Assembly: GCF_000005825.2 (NCBI RefSeq)
Contig: NC_013791.2
Location: 3,348,001-3,412,000, forward strand
Length of the DNA stretch: 64,000 nucleotides
From: Alkalihalophilus pseudofirmus OF4
GTDB lineage: Bacteria > Bacillota > Bacilli > Bacillales > Bacillaceae_D
Reading direction: 5' to 3'
A program made the translations under genes and the position numbers. The notes under the pieces were generated by a model. That model was given only the letters and a program-made list of their open reading frames with translations, made no database searches and was not told the DNA's origin. Below are positions 1-9,127 of the stretch, one piece after another. Every line of letters starts with the position of its first letter. Positions within the stretch are counted from its first letter, which is position 1.

Positions 1-58
1 TTCCTAAGCCGATCGCCACTACAGCGACTAGTATGAGAAGCAATTTCTTGCTATTCAT
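1..58 (-). CDS. 5' end of an unidentified gene with an N-terminal signal or anchor segment (partial)
   Basis: A minus-strand reading frame opens with ATG at 58 and runs off the left edge. The 19 visible residues begin MNSKKLLLILVAVVAIGLG: a short basic start followed by a hydrophobic stretch, as in a signal peptide or membrane anchor. A purine-rich GGGAG/GAGG stretch precedes the ATG. It is divergent from the nitrate transporter gene. Too little is visible to name a family. Confidence 0.5.
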   Translation of the reverse strand, partial: MNSKKLLLILVAVVAIGLG

Positions 59-207
59 CCTCACCACTCCCACTTGATCTCAAACCACAAGGGCCGATTG
101 ATTATCTTGTTTGTTACGATCTTGCAAAAACATTTCAAGAAAAAACACATATGTTGAGCGGTATGCGTGTATTAATTTCCCCGAACACTCTTTCATGTGC
201 AATAAAA

Positions 208-384
208 GGCATTACACGCGCATGTGCAATGCCCTATCTTACCTTCATCTTATGTGTAGCTTGTACGGTTTATGTCGCATCTATCTAATACTTCCATTTT
301 AAACAAGGACCTTTCGCAAGTCAAAAGAGGATAAGTGTTTATAGTATGAAAGATTGTCAAAGAGAAGGATTGTGAATCTCTTTG
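208..384. other. Intergenic inverted repeats between the left-edge gene and narK
   Basis: The 431-base gap at 59-489 has no gene I can support. It holds two inverted repeats. GGCATT (208-213) pairs with AATGCC (228-233), with inner CAC/GTG pairs. CAAAGAGA (358-365) pairs perfectly with TCTCTTTG (377-384) across 11 bases. The second lies 37 bp upstream of the narK -35 and has no T-run, so an operator is more likely than a terminator. A direct repeat CATGTGCAAT occurs at 194 and 221. Confidence 0.35.
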
Positions 385-420
385 CAGATAAAAAGAATGT
401 GACATTTCCTGCCGAATATT

Positions 421-449
421 CTGACAATTACTCCTAATTCCTGTATAAA
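421..449 (+). promoter_or_regulatory. SigA-type promoter of narK
   Basis: CTGACA (421-426) and TATAAA (444-449) are 17 bp apart, each 5/6 to consensus. The predicted start near 456 gives a leader of about 34 nt ending in TAGGAGGACTAGTTAA before the ATG. No full TnrA box is present, unlike the two nas operons. Confidence 0.6.
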
Positions 450-489
450 AATACTTAGCGACATACCTACTATTAGGAGGACTAGTTAA

Positions 490-2010
490 ATGACTGTAAC
501 TGAGCTTTTCAAATTCAAAAATGAAAGAATCAAGGTATTGCATTTTACATGGTTCGCTTTCTTTATTTCCTTTTTCACTTGGTATAATATGGCGCCTCTT
601 GCAACAACAATGCTTGAAACTATGGACTGGTTAACCCCTCAGCATATTGCAGCTCTAGGTATTTGTAATGTTGCCCTAACCATACCAGCCCGTGTAATTA
701 TTGGTACGTTGTTAGATAAATACGGTCCTAGAAAGGTCTATTCAGCATTACTGATTATCATGTCCTTCCCCGCTATCGTATTTGCTTTTGGAGATAGTTG
801 GGCACAATTAATGATTGCCCGTTTAGTACTTGGAAGTATTGGCGCTAGTTTTGTAATCGGGATTAGAATGGTTGCTGAATGGTTCCCTCCAAAAAGCATT
901 GGTTTTGCAGAAGGAATTTATGGCGGTTGGGGAAATTTCGGGTCCGCAGTAGCTGCTATGCTTCTTCCTTGGTTCGCTCTTACTCTATTAGGTGGAGATG
1001 AGGGATGGAGATATGCACTAGCTTTCACTGGAGTAGTATGTTTTGTTTATGGGTTCATCTATTATTTTAATGTTAAAGATACTCCAGATGGAAAAGAGTT
1101 TATTAGACCCAAGAGAAGCGGGGCACTAGAAGTGAGCAGCTGGGGAGATCTAGCACAATTAATCTTCTGGACGTTACCACTCGGGGGAGCACTAGCCCTT
1201 AGTGCATGGAGACTTGCAAACCTCGGTTTCATCTCAAATACGGCTCTCTATCTTGTATATGCAGTCATTGGTATCACCCTTATCTATCAAATTTTCATGA
1301 TTTTAAAAGTGAACATACCTATCCTAAAAAAAGGAGTACCTGAGGATGATCGCTATAAATTCAAAAATGTCGGTGCTCTAAACAGTACTTACTTTGCTAA
1401 TTTTGGAGCTGAATTAGCCATTGTTTCCATGCTTCCAATGTTTTTTCAATTAACATTCTCTCTCTCTGCCTCTCAAGCTGGTCTTATTGCCGCCTCATTC
1501 GCCTTTGTGAACTTGTTAGCCAGACCTCTAGGCGGAATACTATCTGATCGGATGGGCAGCAGAAGAAAAGTGATGCTTATCTACATGTTCGGAATTACCC
1601 TCGGTCTTTTCGGAATGGGATTTATGGATTCTAGCTGGCCGCTTATATTTGCTGTCGCCATTACCGTCTTAACGTCCATGTTTATCCAAGGTGCCGAAGG
1701 GGCTACTTTTGCCGTGATTCCTATGATTAAAAAGAGAGTAACAGGTCAAATTGCAGGAATGGCTGGAGCTTACGGGAATGTTGGAGCGACTATTTATTTA
1801 ACTCTTTACACTTTTGTAACGCCTCAACAGTTCTTTTTTATCCTTGCCACAGGGGCATTAGGCAGCTTTATTATTTGCTTCTTTACACTGGAAGAGCCTA
1901 AAAATTCATTTAGCGAGGAATATTATCTTTCCTCAGATGAATTAAAATCAGAGGAAGAGGAAGTTTCTCAAACCATCAATGAAGAAGGACTTAAAAGAAA
2001 AGCCTTATAG
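490..2010 (+). CDS. narK: Nitrate/nitrite transporter, NarK/NasA-type MFS
   Basis: A 506-residue major facilitator superfamily permease placed in the cytoplasmic membrane, moving nitrate and possibly nitrite. The sequence shows many hydrophobic helices, MFS motif A (GTLLDKYGPRK, about 72-82) and its second-half equivalent GGILSDRMGSRRK. It also has the glycine-rich nitrate-signature segments GWGNFGSA (about 146-152) and AGAYGNVGA (about 425). The start has a strong AGGAGG. It is convergent with nasC across a shared terminator, so the context points to supplying nitrate for assimilation. The C-terminal tail is acidic. It could equally be called nasA; sequence alone does not separate uptake from nitrite export. 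Confidence 0.85.
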   Translation: MTVTELFKFKNERIKVLHFTWFAFFISFFTWYNMAPLATTMLETMDWLTPQHIAALGICNVALTIPARVIIGTLLDKYGPRKVYSALLIIMSFPAIVFAFGDSWAQLMIARLVLGSIGASFVIGIRMVAEWFPPKSIGFAEGIYGGWGNFGSAVAAMLLPWFALTLLGGDEGWRYALAFTGVVCFVYGFIYYFNVKDTPDGKEFIRPKRSGALEVSSWGDLAQLIFWTLPLGGALALSAWRLANLGFISNTALYLVYAVIGITLIYQIFMILKVNIPILKKGVPEDDRYKFKNVGALNSTYFANFGAELAIVSMLPMFFQLTFSLSASQAGLIAASFAFVNLLARPLGGILSDRMGSRRKVMLIYMFGITLGLFGMGFMDSSWPLIFAVAITVLTSMFIQGAEGATFAVIPMIKKRVTGQIAGMAGAYGNVGATIYLTLYTFVTPQQFFFILATGALGSFIICFFTLEEPKNSFSEEYYLSSDELKSEEEEVSQTINEEGLKRKAL

Positions 2011-2015
2011 TCATT

Positions 2016-2052
2016 AAAAACCGCTCTCAAAGCAAATCTGAGAGCGGTTTTT
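2016..2052. terminator. Bidirectional terminator between narK and nasC
   Basis: A perfect 14-bp inverted repeat (AAAAACCGCTCTCA and its complement, loop 2030-2038) has an A-run on the left and a T-run on the right, so it can terminate both convergent genes. Confidence 0.9.
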
Positions 2053-2068
2053 ACTAGTATTGATTGTT

Positions 2069-4207
2069 TTAGTTTGTAACCGAACGTATTCTCACGGCAC
2101 TAACTTTAAAGCCTGGCATTCTGCAAGTAGGATCTAGTTTTTTTGAGATTAATTGATTTACATTTTGAGTTTCTTCCCAATGAAACGGCACAAATAGTGT
2201 GTCTTTACGAATGGAAGCACTCAACCTGCTCCTGACTATAATGCTGCCTCGTTCTGACTCAATTTCAACTAAAGCCTGATCGTTAATTTTATATTCTCTC
2301 GCTGTTTCCGGATGGATCTCCATAAAAGACTCAAATTCCCTTGCAGCAAGACTAGAACTTTTGCGCGTTTGTACACCTGTTAGATAGTGAGACATGACTC
2401 TTCCTGTAGTTAAATACAAAGGAAAATCCTCTGAGGGTGTTTCCTTTTTAACTTCTGCTTTGTTAGGCACCGGGATCATTTTTGCTTTCCCGTCCGAATG
2501 AGCAAAACGTTCTTCAAATAAACGTTCTGTGCCAGGATGTAATTCATCGGTACAAGGCCATAATATTCCGTTTTCTTTTCTTAGGCGATCATACGTAATT
2601 CCAGAGTAATCAGCTAATCCACCTTTGCTGACTTTCCTTAATTCTTCAAAGATTTCTTCGGAGGTATGATAAGAAAAATAATCGCCATATCCAAGTGCTT
2701 GAGCAACTTCGCAAATAATTTGCCAGTCATGCTTTGCATTTGCCTTTAATGGGAAGCTCGCCTCTCTTAAAGTCACTCTTCCTTCAACATTTGTCATGGT
2801 CCCTGAGGTTTCTAAATAAGAAGTTGCAGGTAAAATCAAATCGGCTAGGCTGGCCGTTTCCGAAATAAACATATCTACGGCTACGAAAAAGTCTAACTTC
2901 TCTATAGCTTGTTTCACAAAAGCCGAGCTAGGATTAGATACTATTGGGTTTGAACACATAAGAAACAAACCCTTTATTTCGCCTTCATTCATTTTTTCAA
3001 ACATCTCAAAAGCGGAAACCCCCTTGCGAGGTAAATCCTTTTCCTTCACTCCCCATAGGTTTGCCACATACTCACGATGCTCTTGATTTTCAATGGACCG
3101 GTAGCCTGGCAGCTGATCTGCTTTTTGCCCGTGTTCTCTAGCCCCTTGACCATTTCCCTGACCTGTAACAGCTCCAAATCCTGAATAAGCTTTCCCCACC
3201 TTTCCAGTAGCTAAAAGAATATTCAAGAAATTCCTTACTGAGATCGACCCATCTGTCTGCTGCTCGACTCCCCTTGCGGTAAAAATCATGCCTGTTTCTT
3301 CTTTTCCAAACACAGTCGCAGCTTGCTCAATTAATTTGCTTTCTACCCCGGTTAACCTAGCAATCTCTTCTAGGTCAAGAGAAGCTACATGACTTTTCAC
3401 TTCATCAAAACCAGCTACCCTTTGTTCTATAAAAGAGTGGTCTATTAGTCCTTTTTCAATAATGACCTTTAATATTCCATTCGCTAACGCTGCATCCATC
3501 CCAGGTTTCACCTTCAAATGGATATCTGCTAGTTTAGTTGTCATCGTCTCTCTTGGGTCAATTGCTATGATAAAGCAGCCCTTCTCTTTTGCTCTTTCAA
3601 AGTATGGCATCATCGTTGGCTGACATTCAGCAATATTCGTTCCAGCTAATATGATGCACCTGGTACCTTCAATATCCCTTATGCTATTTGTAAAACCCCG
3701 ATCCATTCCAAAAGTCTGAACGGCCGCTGAGGCTGCTGATGACATACAGAGACGACCATTATAATCGATATATTTAGTTTGAAGGGCAACACGGGCAAAT
3801 TTGCCAAGCAAATAGGCTTCTTCATTCGTAATGGTTGCACTGCCATAAACAGAAAGTGCATTTTTTCCATAAGATGATTGAATGCCTGTGAACTTCTCTT
3901 TAATCAGAGCAATAGCATGTTCCCATGAGATTTCCTGAAATTCCCCATCTACATTTAATAGCGGATTTCTTATTCGATCTTTATGCAGGGCATGTTGGTG
4001 TGCATGTAACCCTTTGATACAGAGACGTCCTTGTGAAGTTGGATTATCTTTAGCAATTGTTTGATATTTTTTTCGCGTAACGGTAGATTGCTCAATCAGC
4101 TGCATTTTACATTGCATACTGCAGAAAGGACATTGAGTATCATATATTTTTTCAGTTTGGACCTCTTTTTGTTTTTTTCTAAAATAACGTAATAACAGTT
4201 CAGTCAT
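2069..4207 (-). CDS. nasC: Assimilatory nitrate reductase, catalytic molybdopterin subunit
   Basis: A 712-residue molybdopterin oxidoreductase, close to the usual size of bacillar NasC. It reduces nitrate to nitrite in the cytoplasm with electrons from NasB. The N-terminus has the [4Fe-4S] cysteines C26, C29, C33 and C63 (CPFCSMQC then GRLCIKG). A long Mo-bis-MGD fold follows, then a C-terminal dinucleotide-binding domain (from about 600, TTGRVMSHYLTG). No signal peptide or twin-arginine motif is present, which fits an assimilatory rather than periplasmic enzyme. It follows nasB by 69 nt and is probably co-transcribed from the TnrA-controlled promoter near 6690. Confidence 0.9.
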   Translation of the reverse strand: MTELLLRYFRKKQKEVQTEKIYDTQCPFCSMQCKMQLIEQSTVTRKKYQTIAKDNPTSQGRLCIKGLHAHQHALHKDRIRNPLLNVDGEFQEISWEHAIALIKEKFTGIQSSYGKNALSVYGSATITNEEAYLLGKFARVALQTKYIDYNGRLCMSSAASAAVQTFGMDRGFTNSIRDIEGTRCIILAGTNIAECQPTMMPYFERAKEKGCFIIAIDPRETMTTKLADIHLKVKPGMDAALANGILKVIIEKGLIDHSFIEQRVAGFDEVKSHVASLDLEEIARLTGVESKLIEQAATVFGKEETGMIFTARGVEQQTDGSISVRNFLNILLATGKVGKAYSGFGAVTGQGNGQGAREHGQKADQLPGYRSIENQEHREYVANLWGVKEKDLPRKGVSAFEMFEKMNEGEIKGLFLMCSNPIVSNPSSAFVKQAIEKLDFFVAVDMFISETASLADLILPATSYLETSGTMTNVEGRVTLREASFPLKANAKHDWQIICEVAQALGYGDYFSYHTSEEIFEELRKVSKGGLADYSGITYDRLRKENGILWPCTDELHPGTERLFEERFAHSDGKAKMIPVPNKAEVKKETPSEDFPLYLTTGRVMSHYLTGVQTRKSSSLAAREFESFMEIHPETAREYKINDQALVEIESERGSIIVRSRLSASIRKDTLFVPFHWEETQNVNQLISKKLDPTCRMPGFKVSAVRIRSVTN

Positions 4208-4276
4208 CTACCAATCATTCCTTCAAAAAGTAGTATAGTCAATATTAAGTCCGCACTTTAACCGATACTTCTTTCC

Positions 4277-6610
4277 CTACACACGTACACCTGTTTCGAG
4301 TTCTGAATTTTCGTTCAATTCATCTCGTAATTCATTATCTAACAGAATCTCTCGTACATGTAAAAGGTTCATTCGTTCCAGCCACTCAAAAAGCTGTTCA
4401 CTATATCTCGCGGTTTGGCGATAGTATTCAATAAGGCTTATAAAGATTTCTAGTAATTCATGATCAGAGTTCGCTACATATAACAGCTGGACAGCCTTCA
4501 TATCTTTTTGCATTCCACCTACATAAATTTCCCAACCAAGATTAGAATGAACAACCCCTATATCCCCCAACTCAATTCTTTTTTTAGTATGAATACAACC
4601 TGACACCCTGACTTTTATACGATGAGGAGTGTTTATGTGAGTGATCATCTGATCCATTTTTTCACCTAGCTTAAACACCTCCTGCTTGTCGCACAGACAA
4701 TTTTCGTCTCCCATACATTCATTCATAACCTGAACTATATTTGCATCTTTCCTCATTAACGAAAGGTCGGTTTCATTATCTATTGCACACAGGGCCTCTT
4801 CACTAACACCTAATAACGAAAGTCTTTGCTCTTCTGTTATGAAAGCTTGTCGTATACGATATTTTTCCATTAAGTCTGCAAGCTTTCTTAGTTGTTTTGC
4901 ATCTGTAAATCCTCCATACATATGAGGAGAAACGATGTAAGATCCATCATGTTGCCTCACCGCATAGGGATGATCAAAAAGTTCGAATGATGCTTCTGCT
5001 TGTTTATGGCTTGGGTTTAGCATTTTAATGTAATAATCGATGGCCGCAGCACACAGTGAACATCCTTCTTTATTTGACCAGCCCAATCGAGAAGTGACTT
5101 CTTCAAAAGACACAAGCTGCAGCGTCTGCATATTTGTCACTACTTCCTCATCTGTTAATGACGTACAAGAACATAATGAACGTTCTTCCTTCACTTCTTT
5201 AAACTCAGCACTTTGCATGTACGTCAACAAATCGCCCACCAAGGACTTACATCCGCCGCATGCACCAGAAGCCTTTGTACATTTTTTTACTTCCTCAATG
5301 GTTGTTAATGCCTGCTTTTGAGCAACTTCAATTATTTCTCCTTTTGACACTCCATTACAGTTACAAACAATAGCAGCACTTTCCATAGTAGATATCTCTG
5401 AATTCTCTGGTGAACCTTCTTGCATTAAAAGCTTCTTTTCCTTAGCCGTTATTGCTTTCTTCTTATAAATGTAATCAATTAATCGATTGGAGGCAGTGGC
5501 ATCTCCAAACATTATGGCTCCTTTAACCCTGTCATCTCTTAAAACAATTTTCTTATAAATAGATTCATCTTCGTCATAATGAATCATCGTTTTGGTTGTA
5601 TCATCCTCTCCCCAGTTTCCTGCTGAGAACACTTCCACTCCAGATATTTTTAATTTCGTTGATAAAGTAGAGCCTTGATAACCATGTGAATCCACTTCAC
5701 ATATATGTTTTGCTAGCTCTTTTCCTTGCTCATACAATGGTTTAACAAGTCCATATACCTTATTTCGGTGTTCTGCACATTCACCCACTGCGTATATATC
5801 AGGCGCACTAGTTTGAAGATAATCATTCACTTTTATAGCTCTTCTTGTTTCAATCCCGGCCTTTATTGCAAGCTGAATATTAGGTCTGACACCAGCTGCC
5901 ATGACCACTACATCTGCAGCTGCTTTAGTTCCGTCTTTAAAACGAATACCTTCTACCCGCCGTTCACCCATGATCTCAGCCGTCTCTTTTTCAAGCAAAA
6001 AATTCATTCCTTGTTGCTCAAGCTCATGCCGCAGCATTTTCGATGCGGTAGAATCCAGCTGCTTATCCATCAATGAGTTAGAAAGATGAACCACATCTAC
6101 CGCCATTCCTAAGCCCAACAGGCCTCTTGCCGCTTCCAGCCCTAACACTCCGCCGCCTATGACTACAGCTTTTTTATACCGCTTTGCACTCTCCATCATC
6201 TGAGTACAATCCTCTATTGTTCGAAAAGTATGGACTCCCTCTTTTTCTGCCCCTGGGACTGGCAAGATAAAAGGGGTAGATCCAGTTGCAATGATCACTT
6301 TATCATACTGAACTTCTTTATTTTGATTCGTACGGATACACTTTTGCTGATGATCAATCTCTGTAACGGTCTCACTTGTATACAATTGAATACGATTCTT
6401 CTCATACCAGTTTCGATCATTTAGAGTAATATCCCTTATCTTCGCTGAGCCTTGTAAAACGGAAGATAACAGGATGCGGTTATAATTGAAATGTGGCTCG
6501 CTTCCGAATATGGTAACATCAAATCGATCAGGCTGAAGCTTGAAAATCTCTTCTAGACAATGGACTCCTGCCATCCCATTTCCAATGACCACTAATCGTT
6601 GCTTCCCCAT
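4277..6610 (-). CDS. nasB: Assimilatory nitrate reductase, NADH-dependent electron-transfer subunit
   Basis: A 777-residue flavoprotein that passes electrons from NAD(P)H to NasC. Domains in order: a FAD/NAD pyridine-nucleotide oxidoreductase (GNGMAG near residue 10, GGGVLGLEAARG near 160); two BFD-like [2Fe-2S] segments (CNCNGVSKGEI near 415 with CGGCK near 460, and CSCTSLTDEE with CSLCAAAIDYY near 525); then a domain resembling the siroheme half of NasD. In that last domain C-X5-C is kept (CMGDENC, about 634), but the second NasD pair, CPRNC, is replaced by CIHTK. A working siroheme-[4Fe-4S] centre is therefore unlikely. It is paralogous to nasD at 25.8-28.2 kb. ATG follows an AGGAGGGG site. 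Confidence 0.88.
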   Translation of the reverse strand: MGKQRLVVIGNGMAGVHCLEEIFKLQPDRFDVTIFGSEPHFNYNRILLSSVLQGSAKIRDITLNDRNWYEKNRIQLYTSETVTEIDHQQKCIRTNQNKEVQYDKVIIATGSTPFILPVPGAEKEGVHTFRTIEDCTQMMESAKRYKKAVVIGGGVLGLEAARGLLGLGMAVDVVHLSNSLMDKQLDSTASKMLRHELEQQGMNFLLEKETAEIMGERRVEGIRFKDGTKAAADVVVMAAGVRPNIQLAIKAGIETRRAIKVNDYLQTSAPDIYAVGECAEHRNKVYGLVKPLYEQGKELAKHICEVDSHGYQGSTLSTKLKISGVEVFSAGNWGEDDTTKTMIHYDEDESIYKKIVLRDDRVKGAIMFGDATASNRLIDYIYKKKAITAKEKKLLMQEGSPENSEISTMESAAIVCNCNGVSKGEIIEVAQKQALTTIEEVKKCTKASGACGGCKSLVGDLLTYMQSAEFKEVKEERSLCSCTSLTDEEVVTNMQTLQLVSFEEVTSRLGWSNKEGCSLCAAAIDYYIKMLNPSHKQAEASFELFDHPYAVRQHDGSYIVSPHMYGGFTDAKQLRKLADLMEKYRIRQAFITEEQRLSLLGVSEEALCAIDNETDLSLMRKDANIVQVMNECMGDENCLCDKQEVFKLGEKMDQMITHINTPHRIKVRVSGCIHTKKRIELGDIGVVHSNLGWEIYVGGMQKDMKAVQLLYVANSDHELLEIFISLIEYYRQTARYSEQLFEWLERMNLLHVREILLDNELRDELNENSELETGVRV

Positions 6611-6685
6611 ATAGTCCCCTCCTGTTTTTAATAACTTTTATCTAAAAAACTGTCTGCACGATTTGTACCAATACATATCATTTCT

Positions 6686-6738
6686 ATTTTAACTAACCAG
6701 TAAGTGTAAAATCTTTAATCATGTCAGATCAACTAACA
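6686..6738 (-). promoter_or_regulatory. TnrA box and -10 of the nasBC operon
   Basis: 6722-6738 is TGTCA-N7-TAACA, a full match to the TnrA/GlnR consensus TGTNA-N7-TNACA. A -10 TAAAAT lies at 6686-6691 on the minus strand, putting the start near 6679. The box centre is then about -51, the position from which TnrA is known to activate in B. subtilis. No good -35 is seen, as expected for an activated promoter. Confidence 0.8.
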
Positions 6739-6760
6739 TATTCTTTTTTACCAAACACAA

Positions 6761-6794
6761 AAAAACACAACTTGTAAGAATACAAGTTGTGTTT
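6761..6794 (-). terminator. Terminator of the ftsEX/M23 operon
   Basis: A perfect 14-bp stem (63-76 with 81-94 of the 67xx block, four-base loop) is followed on the minus strand by a T-run. It lies 20 nt after the hydrolase stop codon. Confidence 0.9.
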
Positions 6795-6813
6795 GACATG
6801 TTTTACGTACGAA

Positions 6814-8169
6814 TTAACGTGGAATATATTTTAAAGGATCGACTGAGTTAGATTTCGCGCCATTCCAGCCGCCTTCGTGTACTTCAAAGTGTAAGTGCGG
6901 TCCAAACGAACGGCCTGTATTACCCATCATACCAAGGCGCTGTCCTTTTGTTACACGGTCTCCATTACTCACTTCACGATTTTCTAGGTGAGCATATAAT
7001 GTCGTGATTTGCTGGCCATTTACCATATGAGAAATTAATACGGTATTTCCGTAACTTGAAGAGTAGTAAGACTGAACAACTTGTCCATCTGCTACTGCAA
7101 CAATTGGAACGTCACCAGTACGTCCATTCTTACCAATATCAATTCCGTGGTGCATACGGCCGCCAAATGTTGCACGTGGTCCGTATGTTGATGTAATCGT
7201 TCCTGTTGCCGGACGCATAAACCCTGAGTTCGTTACTGCAGGTGCACTATGCTGCGTGTTACTGCTTGCACTCGAATTTGAACTAGAGTTTGAGTTTGAT
7301 CCAGAACTTCTTGAAGTCGATTGCTGGCTCGCAGCCGCTGCTGCAGCTTCTTCTGCTTTACGCTTTTCTTCTTCTTTGCGTTTACGCTCTTGTTCTGCTT
7401 CATATTCTGCAAGCTGCTGTGCTAATGCCGCTTCTTGCTGCTTTAGAATTTCATTTTCATTATCTAAGTTACCAAGATCGGTATGAAGCTCGCCTTCTTT
7501 TTGCTCAAGCTGACCGAGAAGACGATCTTTTTCTTGACGTTGTGCTTCAAGTTCAGCACTTAACTCTTCAAGCTCGATTAGCTGCTGCTCTAAATTAGAA
7601 AGCTCGCTTTCAACGGTCTCTTTCGCTTCTTCAAGAGCTAAGTGATCTTCCATATGTGCTTCTAGGATACTACGGTCCTGCTGAGCAATAACCGTTAACG
7701 CACTGACACGATCAAGGAAATCACCGAAATCTTTTGATCCTAAGATCACTTCTAAATAGTCAATAGATCCGCCAGATTGATACATTGAACGAGCACGATC
7801 CTTTAATAGTTCATCACGTTCTGCGATACGCTCTTCTAAAATAGCAATCTCTTCTTGAAGTTCTTCAATATGAGCACGTGTTTCTTCAATTTCTCCGCGC
7901 TTTTCACGAATCTTTTGGTTTGTTTCAGACATCTGCTCATCAATTTCCTGCATTTCAGCATTCACTGACTCGAGTTCCGCCTCAATTTTCTCTAATTCCG
8001 CTTCCGTCTGAGTTGCTTTTTCTGAGTTTTGCTGCTGCTCACGTTGAACATCAGAGATTTGTTGTTTAAGTTTACTGTTGGCATGGGCTACATCCATTTT
8101 CGGCGAAAATCCAAACGAACTGAATGTAAGTATTGCGGCTGCTGCGACTAATCCGATTCTTCTCCTCAT
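6814..8169 (-). CDS. EnvC/CwlO-like coiled-coil murein hydrolase with C-terminal M23 (LytM) domain
   Basis: A 451-residue exported protein. The N-terminus is a signal peptide (MRRRIGL then a hydrophobic run, cleavage near AHA at 28-30). A long Glu/Gln-rich coiled coil spans about 31-270, then a Ser/Asn-rich linker, then an M23 peptidase domain. Zinc-ligand motifs HHGID (about 342) and HLHFEV (about 427) are intact, so it should be an active endopeptidase cutting peptidoglycan cross-links outside the membrane. It lies directly downstream of ftsX, and its coiled coil resembles the part of CwlO/EnvC that FtsEX binds; the inference is an FtsEX-controlled hydrolase. B. subtilis has ctpB here instead. 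The start has an AGGAGGAG site. Confidence 0.82.
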   Translation of the reverse strand: MRRRIGLVAAAAILTFSSFGFSPKMDVAHANSKLKQQISDVQREQQQNSEKATQTEAELEKIEAELESVNAEMQEIDEQMSETNQKIREKRGEIEETRAHIEELQEEIAILEERIAERDELLKDRARSMYQSGGSIDYLEVILGSKDFGDFLDRVSALTVIAQQDRSILEAHMEDHLALEEAKETVESELSNLEQQLIELEELSAELEAQRQEKDRLLGQLEQKEGELHTDLGNLDNENEILKQQEAALAQQLAEYEAEQERKRKEEEKRKAEEAAAAAASQQSTSRSSGSNSNSSSNSSASSNTQHSAPAVTNSGFMRPATGTITSTYGPRATFGGRMHHGIDIGKNGRTGDVPIVAVADGQVVQSYYSSSYGNTVLISHMVNGQQITTLYAHLENREVSNGDRVTKGQRLGMMGNTGRSFGPHLHFEVHEGGWNGAKSNSVDPLKYIPR

Positions 8170-8233
8170 TCGACCTTGCTCCTCCTCATATGTAAGGCAG
8201 CAGCAAGAAGCTGCTACCTTTTATTACATTCAT

Positions 8234-9127
8234 TTAGACTTTTAAAAACTTACGAACTGACATTACGCTTCCCCATACACCGATAAACGCTCCGATTCCA
8301 ACTAACAGAGCAGCGATTTGCCATATATAAGGGAATGGCGATAACAGTGAGAAAAATAACATTTCAAACTGTGCTCCATACGCAGAGTAAAGATAGGAAT
8401 AACCAAAACCTAATACGACAATCGGAATTAAGGAACCGACTACACCTAACAGCAGTCCTTCTACAAAGAAAGGCCAGCGGATAAAGCCGTTTGTTGCCCC
8501 TACTAGTTTCATAATTTGGATCTCTCGTTTACGTGCGATAATCGTAATTTTAATCGTGTTGGCAATTAAGAACATCGCTGTAAACATCATCCCGACAATA
8601 AGAATGACGCCAATGGTTCTAGCAAGATCTGTAAAAGCGAACAAGCGCTCAACAAAATCTTGTCCATAATTCGTTGACTCTACATAAGGCATTTCATCTA
8701 TTTGCTGAGAAATAGATTCTGTTAATTGCGGACTCGCTGCTCTGACAATGAATGCATCATTAAGCGGGTTTTCCTCTCGTATCGATTCAAAAGCGCTTCC
8801 TGCTTCATTTAAACTGTCTATCAGCTGATCGAGACCTTCATCCTTACTTAAGAAGGTTACACTCTCCACGTTTGGGGTGTTTTCTATTTGAGTTCTTAGT
8901 TCTTCTTGTTGTTCAGGAGTTGCGGTTAATTCAATATAAGCTCTAATCTCAACATCATCTTCCACACTGCTTGCAAAATTATTGGCATTTAATATTAAAA
9001 GTAAAAACGCACCTACTACAAACAACATGACGGTAACAGCACTGATCGATGCAAACGTCATCCAGCCGTTTCGACCGAGATTTTTCGTGCCTTCTTTTAC
9101 ATGGCGTCCGAGGGTTCTAAATTTCAT
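8234..9127 (-). CDS. ftsX: Cell-division ABC transporter permease FtsX
   Basis: A 297-residue membrane protein with the FtsX plan: an N-terminal cytoplasmic part, TM1 (about 24-46), a large extracellular domain (about 50-165), then three more membrane segments. With FtsE it is known to activate a wall hydrolase in response to ATP turnover, probably the M23 protein encoded just downstream. Its ATG lies inside the end of ftsE (11-nt overlap), so translation is likely coupled. The length is normal for the family. Confidence 0.93.
   Translation of the reverse strand: MKFRTLGRHVKEGTKNLGRNGWMTFASISAVTVMLFVVGAFLLLILNANNFASSVEDDVEIRAYIELTATPEQQEELRTQIENTPNVESVTFLSKDEGLDQLIDSLNEAGSAFESIREENPLNDAFIVRAASPQLTESISQQIDEMPYVESTNYGQDFVERLFAFTDLARTIGVILIVGMMFTAMFLIANTIKITIIARKREIQIMKLVGATNGFIRWPFFVEGLLLGVVGSLIPIVVLGFGYSYLYSAYGAQFEMLFFSLLSPFPYIWQIAALLVGIGAFIGVWGSVMSVRKFLKV

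Noticed and set aside
371-388. Fnr box upstream of narK
   Set aside because: TGTGA-N6 is followed by TTGCA, not TCACA; only one half-site fits.
410-426. TnrA box upstream of narK
   Set aside because: TGCCG-N7-TGACA matches only one half; the right half is better explained as the -35 CTGACA.
4277-6610. NasB as a second nitrite reductase
   Set aside because: One siroheme ligand cysteine is missing and the gene is paired with nasC.
7256-7598. Plus-strand ORFs opposite the M23 hydrolase
   Set aside because: They are shadows of its Glu/Ala/Ser-rich coiled coil and linker; no ribosome site.
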